A DNA stretch of 64,000 nucleotides from Tunturibacter gelidoferens. Its GTDB lineage: Bacteria > Acidobacteriota > Terriglobia > Terriglobales > Acidobacteriaceae. Position 1 is the first letter of the stretch. The number at the start of each line of letters is the position of its first letter. Below the pieces are notes generated by a model. The model ran no database searches and was not told the DNA's origin. It worked only from the letters and a program-made list of their open reading frames with translations. The stretch spans positions 5,084,001-5,148,000 of the forward strand of contig NZ_CP132938.1 of assembly GCF_040358255.1 (NCBI RefSeq), read 5' to 3'. This document shows positions 16,280 through 26,486 of this stretch, piece after piece. The translations under genes were made by a program, and so were the position numbers.

Positions 16280-19200
16280 ATGAAACACAATTTGTGCCAC
16301 TTGAGTGTTTATCCAAGAACTAGCGAAAAACAGCAGACCGTTAACCGGCTGGCTCAGTGTGTTCGAAGAGAGTCGGGCAAGCCAAATCTCTTTGACGGGA
16401 CATCTGCGGAGCGCCGTGCAAAGTTGGTGTGCTTCCTGCTAATCGTCGGATACAGCCTCTTCGCTTCAAACAGCCGAGCCCTTGCACAGGCAGCATATGT
16501 CTTTCCGTCTTCAGTTATGGTCGGCGGCACTGCCCTGACAGAAACGGTGGCCGTAACAATCCAGCGTTCGGGCACTCTCGCCAATATTCAGGCCCTGACC
16601 CAAGGATCTGAGAATCTGGACTTCAGGCCCTCGGGAGTCAGCACCTGTGCAGCGGTCTCCTATGTTCAGGGACAAGTCTGCACCGTATCCATTGGCTTTG
16701 CGCCAACCTATCCTGGACTCCGCGTCGGTGCCGTTTTGCTCATTGCTGATGATGGGCACATTATGGCTGACCAAAACCTCTCCGGCATCGGGATTGGTTC
16801 CCTGACCGTCATGACGCCAGGCGAGATCAACACTCTTTCCGGAGATGGTTGTTTGAGTGATGGATCCTGTCCTACTAGCGGCAGCACCCCCGCCACCTCC
16901 TCGGCGCTTAAGCTGCCTCTTGGCGAAGCGACTGATGCTGCGGGGAATCTCTACATCTCTGATACGGGGAATAATCGCATTCGCAAGGTCGATCCTTTTG
17001 GCAATGTCACTACGATTGCGGGCAGCAGTGAGATCGCCGGTTTCAGCGGCGACGGCGGTTCCGCGACGACGGCTCAGCTCAGTGCTCCATCTACGATCGC
17101 AATCGACGGCGCAGGAAACATCTTTTTTGCCGACACTGGCAATAATGCAATCCGGGAGATCAGTGCCGGCAAGATCTTGACAGTCGCAGGAACTCTCGGC
17201 AGCGCTGGATTCGGCGGAGACGGGCATGCCGCAAACGTTGCCCTGCTCTCAGCACCACAGGGATTCGCCTTTGACGCCTCCGGAGATCTTTATATCGCCG
17301 ACACGGGTAATCACCGCATTCGCAAAGTGGATACATCTGGTGACATCTCAACCGTTGCCGGGAACGGGATCGCGGGATACTCCGGAGACGGGGGCGCTGC
17401 TCTGTCTGGCCAGTTTGATTCGCCCTGGGGAGTTGACGTCGCGACCGATGGCAATCTTTATATCGCCGACTTCAGCAACAACCGAATCCGCAGAGTCGAT
17501 GCGGTTACAGGCATTCTCTCAACCGCCGCTGGGGATGGCACGGGAAGCTATACGGGTGACGGAGGCTTGGCTGTCAATGCGACCCTCAATGGTCCGGCTA
17601 GCGTGGTCACCGACGCCGCGGGCAATCTTTATATAGCCGACTCGGAGAATAATGCGATTCGAAAAGTGAACCATAGCACAGGGCTGATCGCGACTCTCGC
17701 CGGCAATGGAACGGCTCTCTTTGGCGGCGACGGTCTTAACGCGCCCCTAGCCGGACTCTACAAACCGTATTCGGTTTATCTTGATGGCGCCGGAAATCTA
17801 TTTCTCGCCGATCGGCTTGACCTCCGCATTCGTGAGGTAAGTGCGACCGTCGCCGCACTCCAATATCCAACGATGAAGGAAGGCAAGACCTCCGCCCCGA
17901 TCGCTCAGAAGATTGAAAACGATGGAAACGCGCCGCTCGATTTGACGGACCTTGCTGCACTGCCGGCTACCACGAATGCTGCCCTCGACTTCACTTCAAC
18001 GGATCCGATCACGACAAGTTGTTCCATCTCTCTTGCTCTCCCGGTCGACAGCAGCTGCATTCTTGCTATCGAGTTCACTCCGGTTAGTGTTGGCGCTCCA
18101 GGGACAGGTGTCCTGTCTGTAACTTCCAACTCGGGTAACAGCCCTGTTGCAGTTGATCTTAGCGGCATAGTTCTCTCCGTAGACCCGAGTTCTACGACGG
18201 TTACCTCCAGTCTCAATGCGGCTGCGGTAGGGCTCGCCGTCACATTCACCGCGCACATTGCTAGTCCGAATCAAGTCACTGGAACGGTTCAATTCTTCGA
18301 CGGGGCAACTCCCATTGGCATTCCTCAAGCCGTAAACCCCGCCTCGGACACAGCAACCATCACGACGTCGTTTGCCGTCCTTCAATCACACAGCATCACT
18401 GCAGTCTACAGCGGTGACAACCTCAATGCCGCCAGCAACCCCAATCATCCGCTTATTCAGATCATCGAGCAGGCTACTTATCTCAACGTAATCCCCACGG
18501 CAAATCCAGAGGTCGAATTTTCCCAGTTGACCTTCAATGCGACCGTTTCCGGTTGGACGACTGCGCCGAGCGGTAACATCACTTTCACCGATGGCATCAC
18601 TTCTATCGGGTCTGCCACACTGAACGGCAATGGGGTGGCCTCATTCCAAGTTCCCTCGCTCGCAGTTGGTCAGCACAACATTACCGCAGTCTTTCCGGGC
18701 GACGCGAATGACTTCACCAGCCACTATTCGTTTGTCCAGACCATCAGTTTGGCTCCAAGTTCAACAACTTTGAGCACGAGCAATGCGGTCGCTCAGTTTG
18801 CCACCCCCATCACGTTTACCGCAACTGTTACCGGAGTCAGCTCCTCGACGCCCACCGGCAGCGTGGCCTTCAAAGATGGCACGATCACCCTTGCTACCGT
18901 TTCCCTTAGTGGACTTGGAGTAGCAGCGTACGTCAATTCGACCCTTGTGGCCGGCACACATACGATTACCGCCGTGTATCTGGGTGACGCGGATTATGCC
19001 ACGAGCACCTCGACGCAGATCATTACGGAGACAATCGCACAGACGGCCACCTCCACCATGCTCTCAGCGAGCGCGACCAGTTCCATCTCTGGCCGACCTG
19101 TAACCCTCACGGCAACAGTAACGGCAAGTACTGGAAGCCATAAACCCACGGGCATGATCAATTTCATGGATGGGAATATCGTTCTCGGGACAAGCCCGCT

Positions 19201-20437
19201 CAATAACGGAATGGTCTCCCTCACTACCTCGAGCCTGGAAGTGGGGACCGATAACATCACCGCTATCTATAGCGGTGATTCGAACGATACGACCAGTAGG
19301 TCCGGCTTGCTCGCAATAACGATCCTGCAGGCTCCCACGACCACAACTCTCATTTCCAGCCAGAGTCCAGTGCCGACCCTAACTGCTCTCGTCATCACCG
19401 CAACTGTCTCCAACGGTGGCGCAAATAATCCTACGGGGCTCATCACATTTTCGGAAGACTCGGTCTTGATCGGGGTTGGCAAGCTCGACGGCGCCGGAAT
19501 CGCCACGATCTCAATTCCATCCCTGGCCGCTGGCTCTCATACTTTTGTCGCGAGCTACGCCGGGGATTCGCTGGACATTCCGAGCAACTCGGTTCCCTTC
19601 ACTCAAGACGTACAGCTACGTCCAACCACGGATACGCTAAGCACATCGGCAACCTCGTTGACCGGCGGCCAACAGCTCACGCTGATCTCAGTGATCCGCT
19701 CGACAGGTTCAGCTCCCTCTACCGGGCTAACGGGGAACGTCTCCTTTTTGTCAGGGAACATTACGCTTGCTTCCGCGCCGATCGATGCTACTGGCGTCGC
19801 GACTGTGACGGTGCTCCTCCCAGGAACGAGCGCCACGATTTCCTCGACGTACAACGGCGACGCCAACTATGCCGCATCCTCTGCTACGCCGACGCCGGTC
19901 ACCATCGGGCCACCACCCGATTTCATTATTCAGGCGACTCCAACGTCATGGCAAATGCAAAGCAAACAAAGTCTTACTGTGAAACTGATGTTGACATCTG
20001 TCAAGAGCTTTGCCGATTCGTTTTCTCTTGGATGCCTTGGCCTGCCAAAGAATGCCACCTGCACCTTCTCTCAAGATAAGCCAAACCTGGAAGCCGGTAG
20101 CGTCCAATCAGTCGATGTGACCGTCGATACCGGCACCCCATTGCTTGGTGGAACGGAGGCCCGAGCTGAAAGCCGCTCCGTTTCGCGGGGAATCTTTGCC
20201 TGCTTCCTTCCAGGTTGCGTTCTCTTCGGGCTCCTAGGTTCTCGCGTTCGTCGTTTCCGATCCATCGGGCTTGTTCTTCTGCTGATGGGAGTCTTAGGTC
20301 TTACCTCTGCTCTCTCCGGATGTGGAAGCATCGAGAATAACGGGACTACTCCTGGAACCTACAACTTCATGATCAATGCCACCAGTCAGACGGGCGTCTC
20401 CCATTTCGTCAACATGACAATGACGATCACCCAATAG
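16280..20437 (+). CDS. Giant secreted NHL-propeller / Ig-like repeat protein
   Basis: A 1385-residue protein; GGAG lies 9 bases before the ATG. A hydrophobic export signal lies at about residues 47-70 (LVCFLLIVGYSLFASNSRAL), so the true start may be later. Residues about 200-530 hold six NHL repeats with the motif DxxGNLYIADTGNNRIRKV, alternating with GFSGDGG...A. These form one beta-propeller. Six Ig-like repeats of the BIG3_5 type follow (GTVQFFDG..., GNITFTDG..., GSVAFKDG...). The C-terminus has two hydrophobic helices, a lipobox-like LSGCGS and a final beta segment (TPGTYNFMINATSQTG). It is probably a cell-surface adhesion or carbohydrate-binding protein. The next gene encodes an outer-membrane barrel 16 bases downstream. 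Confidence 0.85.
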   Translation: MKHNLCHLSVYPRTSEKQQTVNRLAQCVRRESGKPNLFDGTSAERRAKLVCFLLIVGYSLFASNSRALAQAAYVFPSSVMVGGTALTETVAVTIQRSGTLANIQALTQGSENLDFRPSGVSTCAAVSYVQGQVCTVSIGFAPTYPGLRVGAVLLIADDGHIMADQNLSGIGIGSLTVMTPGEINTLSGDGCLSDGSCPTSGSTPATSSALKLPLGEATDAAGNLYISDTGNNRIRKVDPFGNVTTIAGSSEIAGFSGDGGSATTAQLSAPSTIAIDGAGNIFFADTGNNAIREISAGKILTVAGTLGSAGFGGDGHAANVALLSAPQGFAFDASGDLYIADTGNHRIRKVDTSGDISTVAGNGIAGYSGDGGAALSGQFDSPWGVDVATDGNLYIADFSNNRIRRVDAVTGILSTAAGDGTGSYTGDGGLAVNATLNGPASVVTDAAGNLYIADSENNAIRKVNHSTGLIATLAGNGTALFGGDGLNAPLAGLYKPYSVYLDGAGNLFLADRLDLRIREVSATVAALQYPTMKEGKTSAPIAQKIENDGNAPLDLTDLAALPATTNAALDFTSTDPITTSCSISLALPVDSSCILAIEFTPVSVGAPGTGVLSVTSNSGNSPVAVDLSGIVLSVDPSSTTVTSSLNAAAVGLAVTFTAHIASPNQVTGTVQFFDGATPIGIPQAVNPASDTATITTSFAVLQSHSITAVYSGDNLNAASNPNHPLIQIIEQATYLNVIPTANPEVEFSQLTFNATVSGWTTAPSGNITFTDGITSIGSATLNGNGVASFQVPSLAVGQHNITAVFPGDANDFTSHYSFVQTISLAPSSTTLSTSNAVAQFATPITFTATVTGVSSSTPTGSVAFKDGTITLATVSLSGLGVAAYVNSTLVAGTHTITAVYLGDADYATSTSTQIITETIAQTATSTMLSASATSSISGRPVTLTATVTASTGSHKPTGMINFMDGNIVLGTSPLNNGMVSLTTSSLEVGTDNITAIYSGDSNDTTSRSGLLAITILQAPTTTTLISSQSPVPTLTALVITATVSNGGANNPTGLITFSEDSVLIGVGKLDGAGIATISIPSLAAGSHTFVASYAGDSLDIPSNSVPFTQDVQLRPTTDTLSTSATSLTGGQQLTLISVIRSTGSAPSTGLTGNVSFLSGNITLASAPIDATGVATVTVLLPGTSATISSTYNGDANYAASSATPTPVTIGPPPDFIIQATPTSWQMQSKQSLTVKLMLTSVKSFADSFSLGCLGLPKNATCTFSQDKPNLEAGSVQSVDVTVDTGTPLLGGTEARAESRSVSRGIFACFLPGCVLFGLLGSRVRRFRSIGLVLLLMGVLGLTSALSGCGSIENNGTTPGTYNFMINATSQTGVSHFVNMTMTITQ

Positions 20438-20453
20438 CGAAGAGGTGGGCTCA

Positions 20454-21005
20454 ATGAATAAAACTCTTTCCATAACTCTTGTCCTATTGACCTGTCTTTC
20501 TTGTCGACGGAGTGGCTCCGCACAGGCGCTGCCTACCGCCACTGCTCCCGGTGCCTACATCTCAGTTGGAGGAACCGGTTCTTTTTTTCGATCCGGCTAC
20601 GGAGGCCAGGGGGTGAATGGGGCAAGTCTCTATTTCGATATCAATCCTATTCGGGCAGCCGGAATCGAAGCTGAGAGTCGGTGGATGGGGCAGAGCAAGA
20701 TGTCAAAGCTCGCTGAATCAACCTACCTCATTGGTCCGCGCGTTCAGTTTCGCCGAGGCCCATACACGCCATACGTCAAGACCTTAGTTGGTCTGGGCTA
20801 TTTCAATTATCCCTACGAGTCAGCGCAGGGCAGATACTTCGTGATCGCACCTGGCGCGGGCGTAGATCTTATGCTCGGCCAGAACCTCAAAATCCGCCTG
20901 ATCGATATTGAGTATCAGGAATGGCCACAGTTCACCTTCGGCACGATTAGCCCATACGGAGTTAGCTTCGGCTTCAGTTATCGCGTTTTCAACGGCAGCC
21001 GATAG
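20454..21005 (+). CDS. Outer-membrane beta-barrel protein (OmpA-like porin fold)
   Basis: The ATG at 20454 is preferred to a GTG at 20445 because AGAGG at 20441-20445 then has normal spacing. The 183-residue product has a signal peptide (LVLLTCLSCRRSGSAQA) and barrel strands, with YLIGPRVQFRRGPYTPYVKT, LVGLGYFNY, then IDIEYQEWPQFTFG. It is a paralogue of the protein at 746-1345. It is translated just behind the giant NHL/Ig protein and may act with it. Confidence 0.8.
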   Translation: MNKTLSITLVLLTCLSCRRSGSAQALPTATAPGAYISVGGTGSFFRSGYGGQGVNGASLYFDINPIRAAGIEAESRWMGQSKMSKLAESTYLIGPRVQFRRGPYTPYVKTLVGLGYFNYPYESAQGRYFVIAPGAGVDLMLGQNLKIRLIDIEYQEWPQFTFGTISPYGVSFGFSYRVFNGSR

Positions 21006-21786
21006 AAGTTCGCGAAACCTAGGTATCGAAGAAGGGCGGGTTGTTCGACCTGAGCAACTACCTTCGACAAATCCTCCTGCGACAATCTGGGCAATGGATG
21101 AGTTGTTTCTTTGCAGCGAGGTTACGGCCAGCCTGCCAAACTGCCGGCTTTACCGCCATCCAAAGTCTAAAGTTTTTTCAAAGCTTGCTTTTAAAAGCTT
21201 CCAACTAGGCTGCGAGCAAATCGATCTCTGGAACGAGTGGAAGGATCTCGAACAAATGATCGTTGCGATGATGACTTTACGTTCTATCGACTCCGTCTCC
21301 GAGTGACCTACCATACACTGGAACTCACCGGTCGTCCGCAAAGGCGCCGTCATGTTAAGCGATGGTTTCGTCTCTTCCGTAGGGGCCCGACTTTGGTGGG
21401 AGATTTCAGAGAAGGAAATATGGTCATCAACACTGCGTTTCCCGGCTAGAAACCTCTCCTCCAAGAACACGGCCGATCGTTGTTGAAACGATACCTTTCG
21501 GCTAACCGCACCTACTCTCCTGAGCTCGAATCGACATCGTTCTGACGAACCGCAATCCAGGAACAAATCGAAAAGATTTACGCGGGACACGCCGTCGTGC
21601 ATCTGGTGACGGTGCCACTGACGCGGAAGCAATATAACGCCCTTCGTTTTCGTTCACATATGGCGAAGGCGCGGGTAAGCGAAGGACGGCGATCTGCTGA
21701 AAGATTTCAATGCTGGCGATTATGCGGTACCGGAGAGGTCAGGGGTTGCAGTGGGAAGCTTCCTGGGCTGGCTACGCTAACGCATT
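21006..21786. other. Gene-poor stretch
   Basis: No convincing gene on either strand; short frames lack conserved motifs, signal peptides or ribosome sites. An AT-rich AAAGCTT / AAGCTTT inverted motif lies near 21180-21205 and could be a weak terminator for the barrel gene. Confidence 0.4.
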
Positions 21787-21948
21787 TCACTTTCCGCGTA
21801 TGGTTTTATCATCAGCCTTACGTGAATCTAGTGTGTTATGGTCCGTCGCGTAAATAACGCCTACAGCGAGGCGAGCAGCGAAACCGATGAGAACGATAGC
21901 TAAGACAATGGCAGTAAATCGCACAGCGAGCTTATCAAGGGAGGACAT
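21787..21948 (-). CDS. Small membrane protein, 53 aa
   Basis: The frame reads MSSLDKLAVRFTAIVLAIVL, continues with a single transmembrane helix ending IGFAARLAVGVIYA, and has a polar tail (TDHNTLDSRKADDK). No good ribosome site is seen. Composition and layout are like other short membrane peptides in the window; the function is unknown. Confidence 0.4.
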   Translation of the reverse strand: MSSLDKLAVRFTAIVLAIVLIGFAARLAVGVIYATDHNTLDSRKADDKTIRGK

Positions 21949-22686
21949 CTGGGAAGATTACCATCGGTGTACGCAAGTAAAACTGCAACTTCCGTGTGAT
22001 CTCGAAAAATGTGTTGCCACTCCGACGACTCTGGACCCTACCTGCTGGGGCTGACATTGCATGGAAGCCGCAGAAGCACTGATGGCCAGGACAGGTGCCA
22101 CACATATCCCAAGACTGACCCCTTTTTGCCGCCAGAAAAGCCCTGTATGGCGCAAGTTCCATCAGGAACAAGTCGTTCGGATTCATTCCATTGGCAGCTG
22201 CTCCACTATCATCAATGAGGGCATGCAACGCTAACGGAACTCGCTGAAGTTACAAAACCCTCCATCATTGAAGCCCCGTAAGGTATAGGCGCACGAGTGA
22301 AGCCGTGTAATGCGATCCGCCAGGCTCCATCCTTGACGGCTTCTTCTCTGTTGCCCCCTCGCTGAAGTGTGGACGCTTCTAAGCACATCCAGCTTCCATC
22401 TAGTTCCGGCTTAACCTGAGCCGCTAATGCGACGTGTCCGCTCCCACTCAGGTTGCTCTCCGAGTGCTGCTGATCTTCGCTGTTCTCTCTGAACGGCGAA
22501 CAAGACCGCCCTGTCGGCGTAGGTAACTGGAGATCCGGTGTGGAGCGGCGGGGGCGTCGCAAGAGAAGGAGGCCGTTCTAGCGGTTCACACCAAAGTGTT
22601 ATCGAACTGCGAACTATTCTGAATATCCTCTGGCGAAATCATGGCCCTACCATGTAGCCTCCTAGTCATTAACCTGGAGGAATGCG
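21949..22686. other. Gene-poor stretch with possible remnants
   Basis: Minus-strand frames near 22212-22562 (QVKPELDGSWMCLEAS) and 21935-22228 (a Cys-rich CGTCPGHQCFCGF) look protein-like, but no family, start or stop logic supports them. They are treated as remnants. Confidence 0.35.
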
Positions 22687-23560
22687 TTGAGTTTCATCGA
22701 GTTTTATTCCCTCTATAAAGAAGAGCACCCTTGTTCTACTGTTTTTCTCTCTGCTAACAAATACATTCGGAAGATGAAAGGTGGTTCTCAATCAATCCTG
22801 GTTCAGTGCGACGACAATCGTTTCTACGTCGTAAAAATGGCTGGCAACCCGCAGGGGCCTAATGTCGTGGCCAATGAGTTTCTGGGTAGCGTCATCGCAG
22901 GCGCAGTTGGACTTCCTGTAGCTGAAAGTATGTTGATTCACCTGTCCGATCACTTCATCGATAGTGACCCAGACATCTGGTTTGAACTCCCCTCGGAAAG
23001 AAAGCGCCCCGACGCCGGCTTGCATTTTGGAAGCCTGCCGGTGGGCCAACCCTGGTCCACAACGGCCATCAGAGCACATCAGTCCCTCGAGAATCAACTC
23101 CATTACAAATCATGATGCATTTTTGGGGATGTACACCTTAGACGTTTGGGCCAATCACCAAGACAACCGACAGGCTGTCCTCCTCAGACGATCGGACGAT
23201 GATGCTCAAGAGGCTCTCTTCATCGACCACGGCCATATGTTTGGAGCTCCAGATTGGAACTTTCGCGAGCTTCCAGGAGCGGCTTTCCATCTCGAAACGT
23301 CCGTTTACTCCGAACTCTGGCATGACGAGGTCGTTTCTTCCTGGATTTCCCACTTTAGAACCGTCCTTCCTGAGGTTCTCTCTTGGGTCACCTCAATTCT
23401 TCCACCGCGATGGTATAACAGTGACTTGAGAAGCCTGATGGAGGGATTGATCCATCGACTATCCAACCTGACCGAACTTGTCCAAAAGGATGCAACGACA
23501 TCCCGACAGTTCGCTTACCAGAACAGTGAAAATGACGCCCTGCGATTATCAGATTCTGGA
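22687..23560 (+). pseudogene. HipA-like kinase, frameshifted
   Basis: The first frame begins at 22687 and contains SANKYIRKMKGGSQSILVQC, then FYVVKMAGNPQGPNVVANEF and LPVAESMLIHL, the N-lobe pattern of HipA-like kinases (ATP-anchoring Lys in VVK). Near 23085-23095 the frame changes to one reading FLGMYTLDVWANHQDNRQA, LLRRSDDDAQEALFIDHGHM, FGAPDWNF, which holds the catalytic-loop and Asp-containing metal motif region. One base change separates the two. A partner gene follows in another frame. The 3' end is uncertain because the second frame stays open to 23674. Confidence 0.65.
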
Positions 23561-23996
23561 ATACACAAACTCAGAACTCCGGATAGACGGAGTGCCTTTT
23601 ATCGTGATCTTGCGGTTTCATATGCAAAATTCATACGCTCTGACCGGGTATGTTTTGCAAAATTGGGAAGCTAAGATCGAAGTTACTTCGGAGGGCGAGC
23701 TCAGTGATGTCGAAGTTTTTCTCGAAGATCTTCGGCATCACAGCCGTACCTCGCCGTCATCCGATACGCGTTTCTTTGATCGTTTGAATGGTCTTAGCGT
23801 TGGACCGCTCCGCGCGTTTGTATCTGGCTCTTGCCTCCTACCAGAGTTGGATACGGTACTACCAATGTTCTTCGATGGACACGTCGGAATGTCTGCTTGG
23901 CGAAGTTCCTTCGATATAGTCGGTGAGGATTGTTTTGATCTGGCAGGAAAGCTGGTCCCGGCATTTACTACTAGCTCTTTGCCCTCAGACGGTTAG
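23532..23996 (+). CDS. Conserved hypothetical protein next to the HipA-like kinase
   Basis: From the ATG at 23532 the 154-residue product starts MTPCDYQILEYTNSELRIDG and continues PFIVILRFHMQNSYALTG, a soluble alpha/beta protein without signals. It overlaps the end of the kinase frame, a usual arrangement for a two-gene unit. I do not recognise the family. Earlier in-frame starts (TTG 23478, ATG 23490) have no better ribosome sites. Its 3' end overlaps the converging membrane gene by 26 bases. Confidence 0.45.
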   Translation: MTPCDYQILEYTNSELRIDGVPFIVILRFHMQNSYALTGYVLQNWEAKIEVTSEGELSDVEVFLEDLRHHSRTSPSSDTRFFDRLNGLSVGPLRAFVSGSCLLPELDTVLPMFFDGHVGMSAWRSSFDIVGEDCFDLAGKLVPAFTTSSLPSDG

Positions 23997-24324
23997 AATC
24001 GACGTCACGTGATTGGGCCCTAAGGTACATAGATCGGCCCCATTCCTGCCGATCCCTGACCCAGGCAATGGCGCAGGCGGCAAAGATGAAGAAGACTACG
24101 GTTGACCACAAGAGTAAGATGTTCCGTGCAATGACGTGCAGATGGAGAGTCAATCCGTCGACAGAGAAAATCTCCAGTAAAAATGCAATCCGCAACAACT
24201 GAACAGAGGCGGTTATTCCGCAGAACGCCTTAAAAGCGGCCGTCGAAGAAAAAAGTGCAAGCACCATCCACACAATGGGATGCATTGAAAGTCTCGTGAA
24301 AAGCTCGGCATAGAGAGCGGGCAT
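23971..24324 (-). CDS. Membrane protein of unknown function, possibly N-truncated
   Basis: A 117-residue product with three hydrophobic stretches (PIVWMVLALFSSTAAFKAF, ITASVQLLRIAFLLEIFSV, ILLLWSTVVFFIFAACAIAW) and a basic C-terminus. Upstream in another frame (to 24427) protein-like sequence continues (RTHPFRIIRTLDLISI), so the gene may once have started there and be frameshifted. It resembles in layout the neighbouring membrane gene at 24458. Confidence 0.45.
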   Translation of the reverse strand: MPALYAELFTRLSMHPIVWMVLALFSSTAAFKAFCGITASVQLLRIAFLLEIFSVDGLTLHLHVIARNILLLWSTVVFFIFAACAIAWVRDRQEWGRSMYLRAQSRDVDSNRLRAKS

Positions 24325-24457
24325 AGGTTTGCTTAATTGAAATCAGATCCAAGGTTCGAATGATTCTGAACGGATGGGTCCGCCCTAACAGGGCGGCGTA
24401 TTTTCCAGCAATTTCGATAAGAGACACATGATGTTTCCTTGAAACGGGTACATGACT

Positions 24458-24799
24458 CTACTGCGATGACAACACTTGCTTGGCAGGTCGTTCCAATTTA
24501 GATTTTCTGAGAAAGACGCTTCGAATAAGAGATCGGGCGGTGGGAGTAACGAGTAATCCTACGGCGACGTAGCCCGCGCACAGAAAGCTAATCCAAGCGG
24601 GGTGGTGACTTGATCTAGAGATGCGGGACATCACGTAATTACAGGCTGTGAGCAAACCTAAGAGATCGCAGACTGCCGATATCTGGTGGAAACGATCTCT
24701 CGCTATTAGAGCCGCGGCCAGATGTTTCCAGGGGAACGGGTATCGTCTCGCACAGACGATCGATACAAGGAAAAACGTACATACATCAAACAGCTTCAT
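24458..24799 (-). CDS. Membrane protein of unknown function, 113 aa
   Basis: The start ATG at 24799 has CGGAGAAAA directly upstream. The product starts MKLFDVCTFFLVSIV and has three hydrophobic segments (residues about 5-17, 38-57 and 68-88, the last ISFLCAGYVAVGLLVTP) and a basic tail (RKSKLERPAK). It is on the same strand as the downstream membrane gene 23971-24324. No family was recognised. Confidence 0.5.
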   Translation of the reverse strand: MKLFDVCTFFLVSIVCARRYPFPWKHLAAALIARDRFHQISAVCDLLGLLTACNYVMSRISRSSHHPAWISFLCAGYVAVGLLVTPTARSLIRSVFLRKSKLERPAKQVLSSQ

Positions 24800-25201
24800 T
24801 TTTCTCCGATGCAGGCTAACTCAACGAGTGCCATCAGATACGAGACCATTCTAGCTCCAAAGTCATACTCGAACCAGATCTGGGTCGCATTAAATCCACA
24901 CGCCGACCCAAAATGGAACCACCTCGCGCTCATCCCCGGAGGGTTGCACTCCTCGGGACGAGTCGTTCGGGACGGGATATAGCGCATCGGCCGCAAGAAA
25001 ACACTTCCAAATCCGGATTTCACCTATTCCCAACCGCTTCGATTGCGAAGTGAAAACTGCCACTTCTATCGCGTCAAAATGTGTTTCATGGCTCAGCGAA
25101 TCCCACTATCCCCGATAGTTGCCAAATCGCCGATGCACTTTGTGAGAACTCCACAAAGCACTCCAGCGCGGATTGCGGGCGAATCACGGGCCATTCGGAA
25201 G

Positions 25202-25825
25202 TTACTGACGAGCCAACTTCACAGGACTGAGGCTATTTCGTCTCAGTTCGGTGCTGGGCTGGAAGCTGCTCGTCTGCATGAGGTCATAGGGAGCACCGTG
25301 GAGGAAGGTAACGACCGAGCAACCCACCCCAAACAGGGCGTAGGTGGTCATCAGGACTGCGAAGACGGTCAGGATGACCCGTTGACCAACCTGTCTGAAA
25401 AGTTCGACAGCGATGAAGCCGCGGGAAAGAAAGAGCACCACGGAAACGATGGCGATTCGAGGAGCACTCTGGTCGTTCGCTGTGCTGAAGTACATCAACA
25501 AAAGAAGAGCGACACCAACTGAAGTCCAGAGCGTGCGAGTCGTCCGCGGACTGCGACAGAAGAGGAGAATCCCACGATAGAACAACACAAATGCAGAGAA
25601 GAGCAAGAAGTTCACAACGACGACAGCGACGACGTTGGGGAGGCTACCTCGTATAACTAACAGGACGCATCCAAGAAAGCCGGAAAAAAAGCCGAGAGCG
25701 AACGAACCAGTGCCAGGTAGATGACGATGCATCCGCCTCATACTAAAAAACACGATGGCGTACACCACCGTCAAGAGAGTTTGGCAGGCGAAGAGAGTTC
25801 TATTGTCTATCCACGAGAGCAGCAT
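25202..25825 (-). CDS. Multi-pass membrane sensor domain without output domain (truncated)
   Basis: A 207-residue protein with about six transmembrane helices, starting MLLSWIDNRTLFACQTLLTV and including FALGFFSGFLGCVLLVIRGS and FYRGILLFC. This is the N-terminal membrane region typically fused to a GGDEF diguanylate cyclase domain in acidobacteria. Here it stops after LMQTSSFQPS and ELRRNSLSPV, and no GGDEF motif follows in any frame before 25040. It is either a remnant or a stand-alone sensor; the function is unproven. Confidence 0.5.
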   Translation of the reverse strand: MLLSWIDNRTLFACQTLLTVVYAIVFFSMRRMHRHLPGTGSFALGFFSGFLGCVLLVIRGSLPNVVAVVVVNFLLFSAFVLFYRGILLFCRSPRTTRTLWTSVGVALLLLMYFSTANDQSAPRIAIVSVVLFLSRGFIAVELFRQVGQRVILTVFAVLMTTYALFGVGCSVVTFLHGAPYDLMQTSSFQPSTELRRNSLSPVKLARQ

Positions 25826-26486
25826 ATTCTTAAAAGTGAGAGTTATATTGATCGGCAGTGATAAGGCGATCGAGAGGCGGCAACTTGCGGGAGATGCCTA
25901 ATTGGGCACCTCTTGTCAAACCCTACCATAACTGGACCTTAGCAGGGCTGTCGGCGGCCAAGTGCGCCAATACTGACGCGGGAGTTGCCTCAAACTTCCA
26001 ATTCATTCAGAGAGTAATCATCACCGTGGAGTGTGCAACATGAAATGCAATGTATGGATGACCTTCGCAAGAACATCCAAAAGAAAACGGAGATTAGACA
26101 GACATTTCGTAGTCCCACGAAAGCTTCAAAGCAGTCTGATTGCGGCCAAGCCCGCGTAAATTCGGTTTCTGAATGCGAGGAATGGTCGGCTCCACCATCG
26201 ATAATCGCTGTTTGCATAGATCAAATGGTAAAGCGCACATCGCGTAGGCTTCGAAGCAGGCGCCTACTGGCCTATAGATGACTCGCCTCATCGATTTCGA
26301 GGCATGTGCCGGACCGCGAATCTTCGACCGTCCGATCTTCTTAGGGATTTCAATGACGCTCCGACTAGGTATGTCAGAGCGGCTGCACTTCCCTTAGCGT
26401 AACTTCATATATCTGTGAGCAAGTCTATGTGCGAAAACTCATACCCAACAGTAGTCCGTGTTTCGTTTATGTGCTAGCAGCGTAAG
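25826..26486. other. Gene-poor stretch
   Basis: No supported gene, RNA or repeat seen. Frames here are short and have no recognisable motif. Confidence 0.4.
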
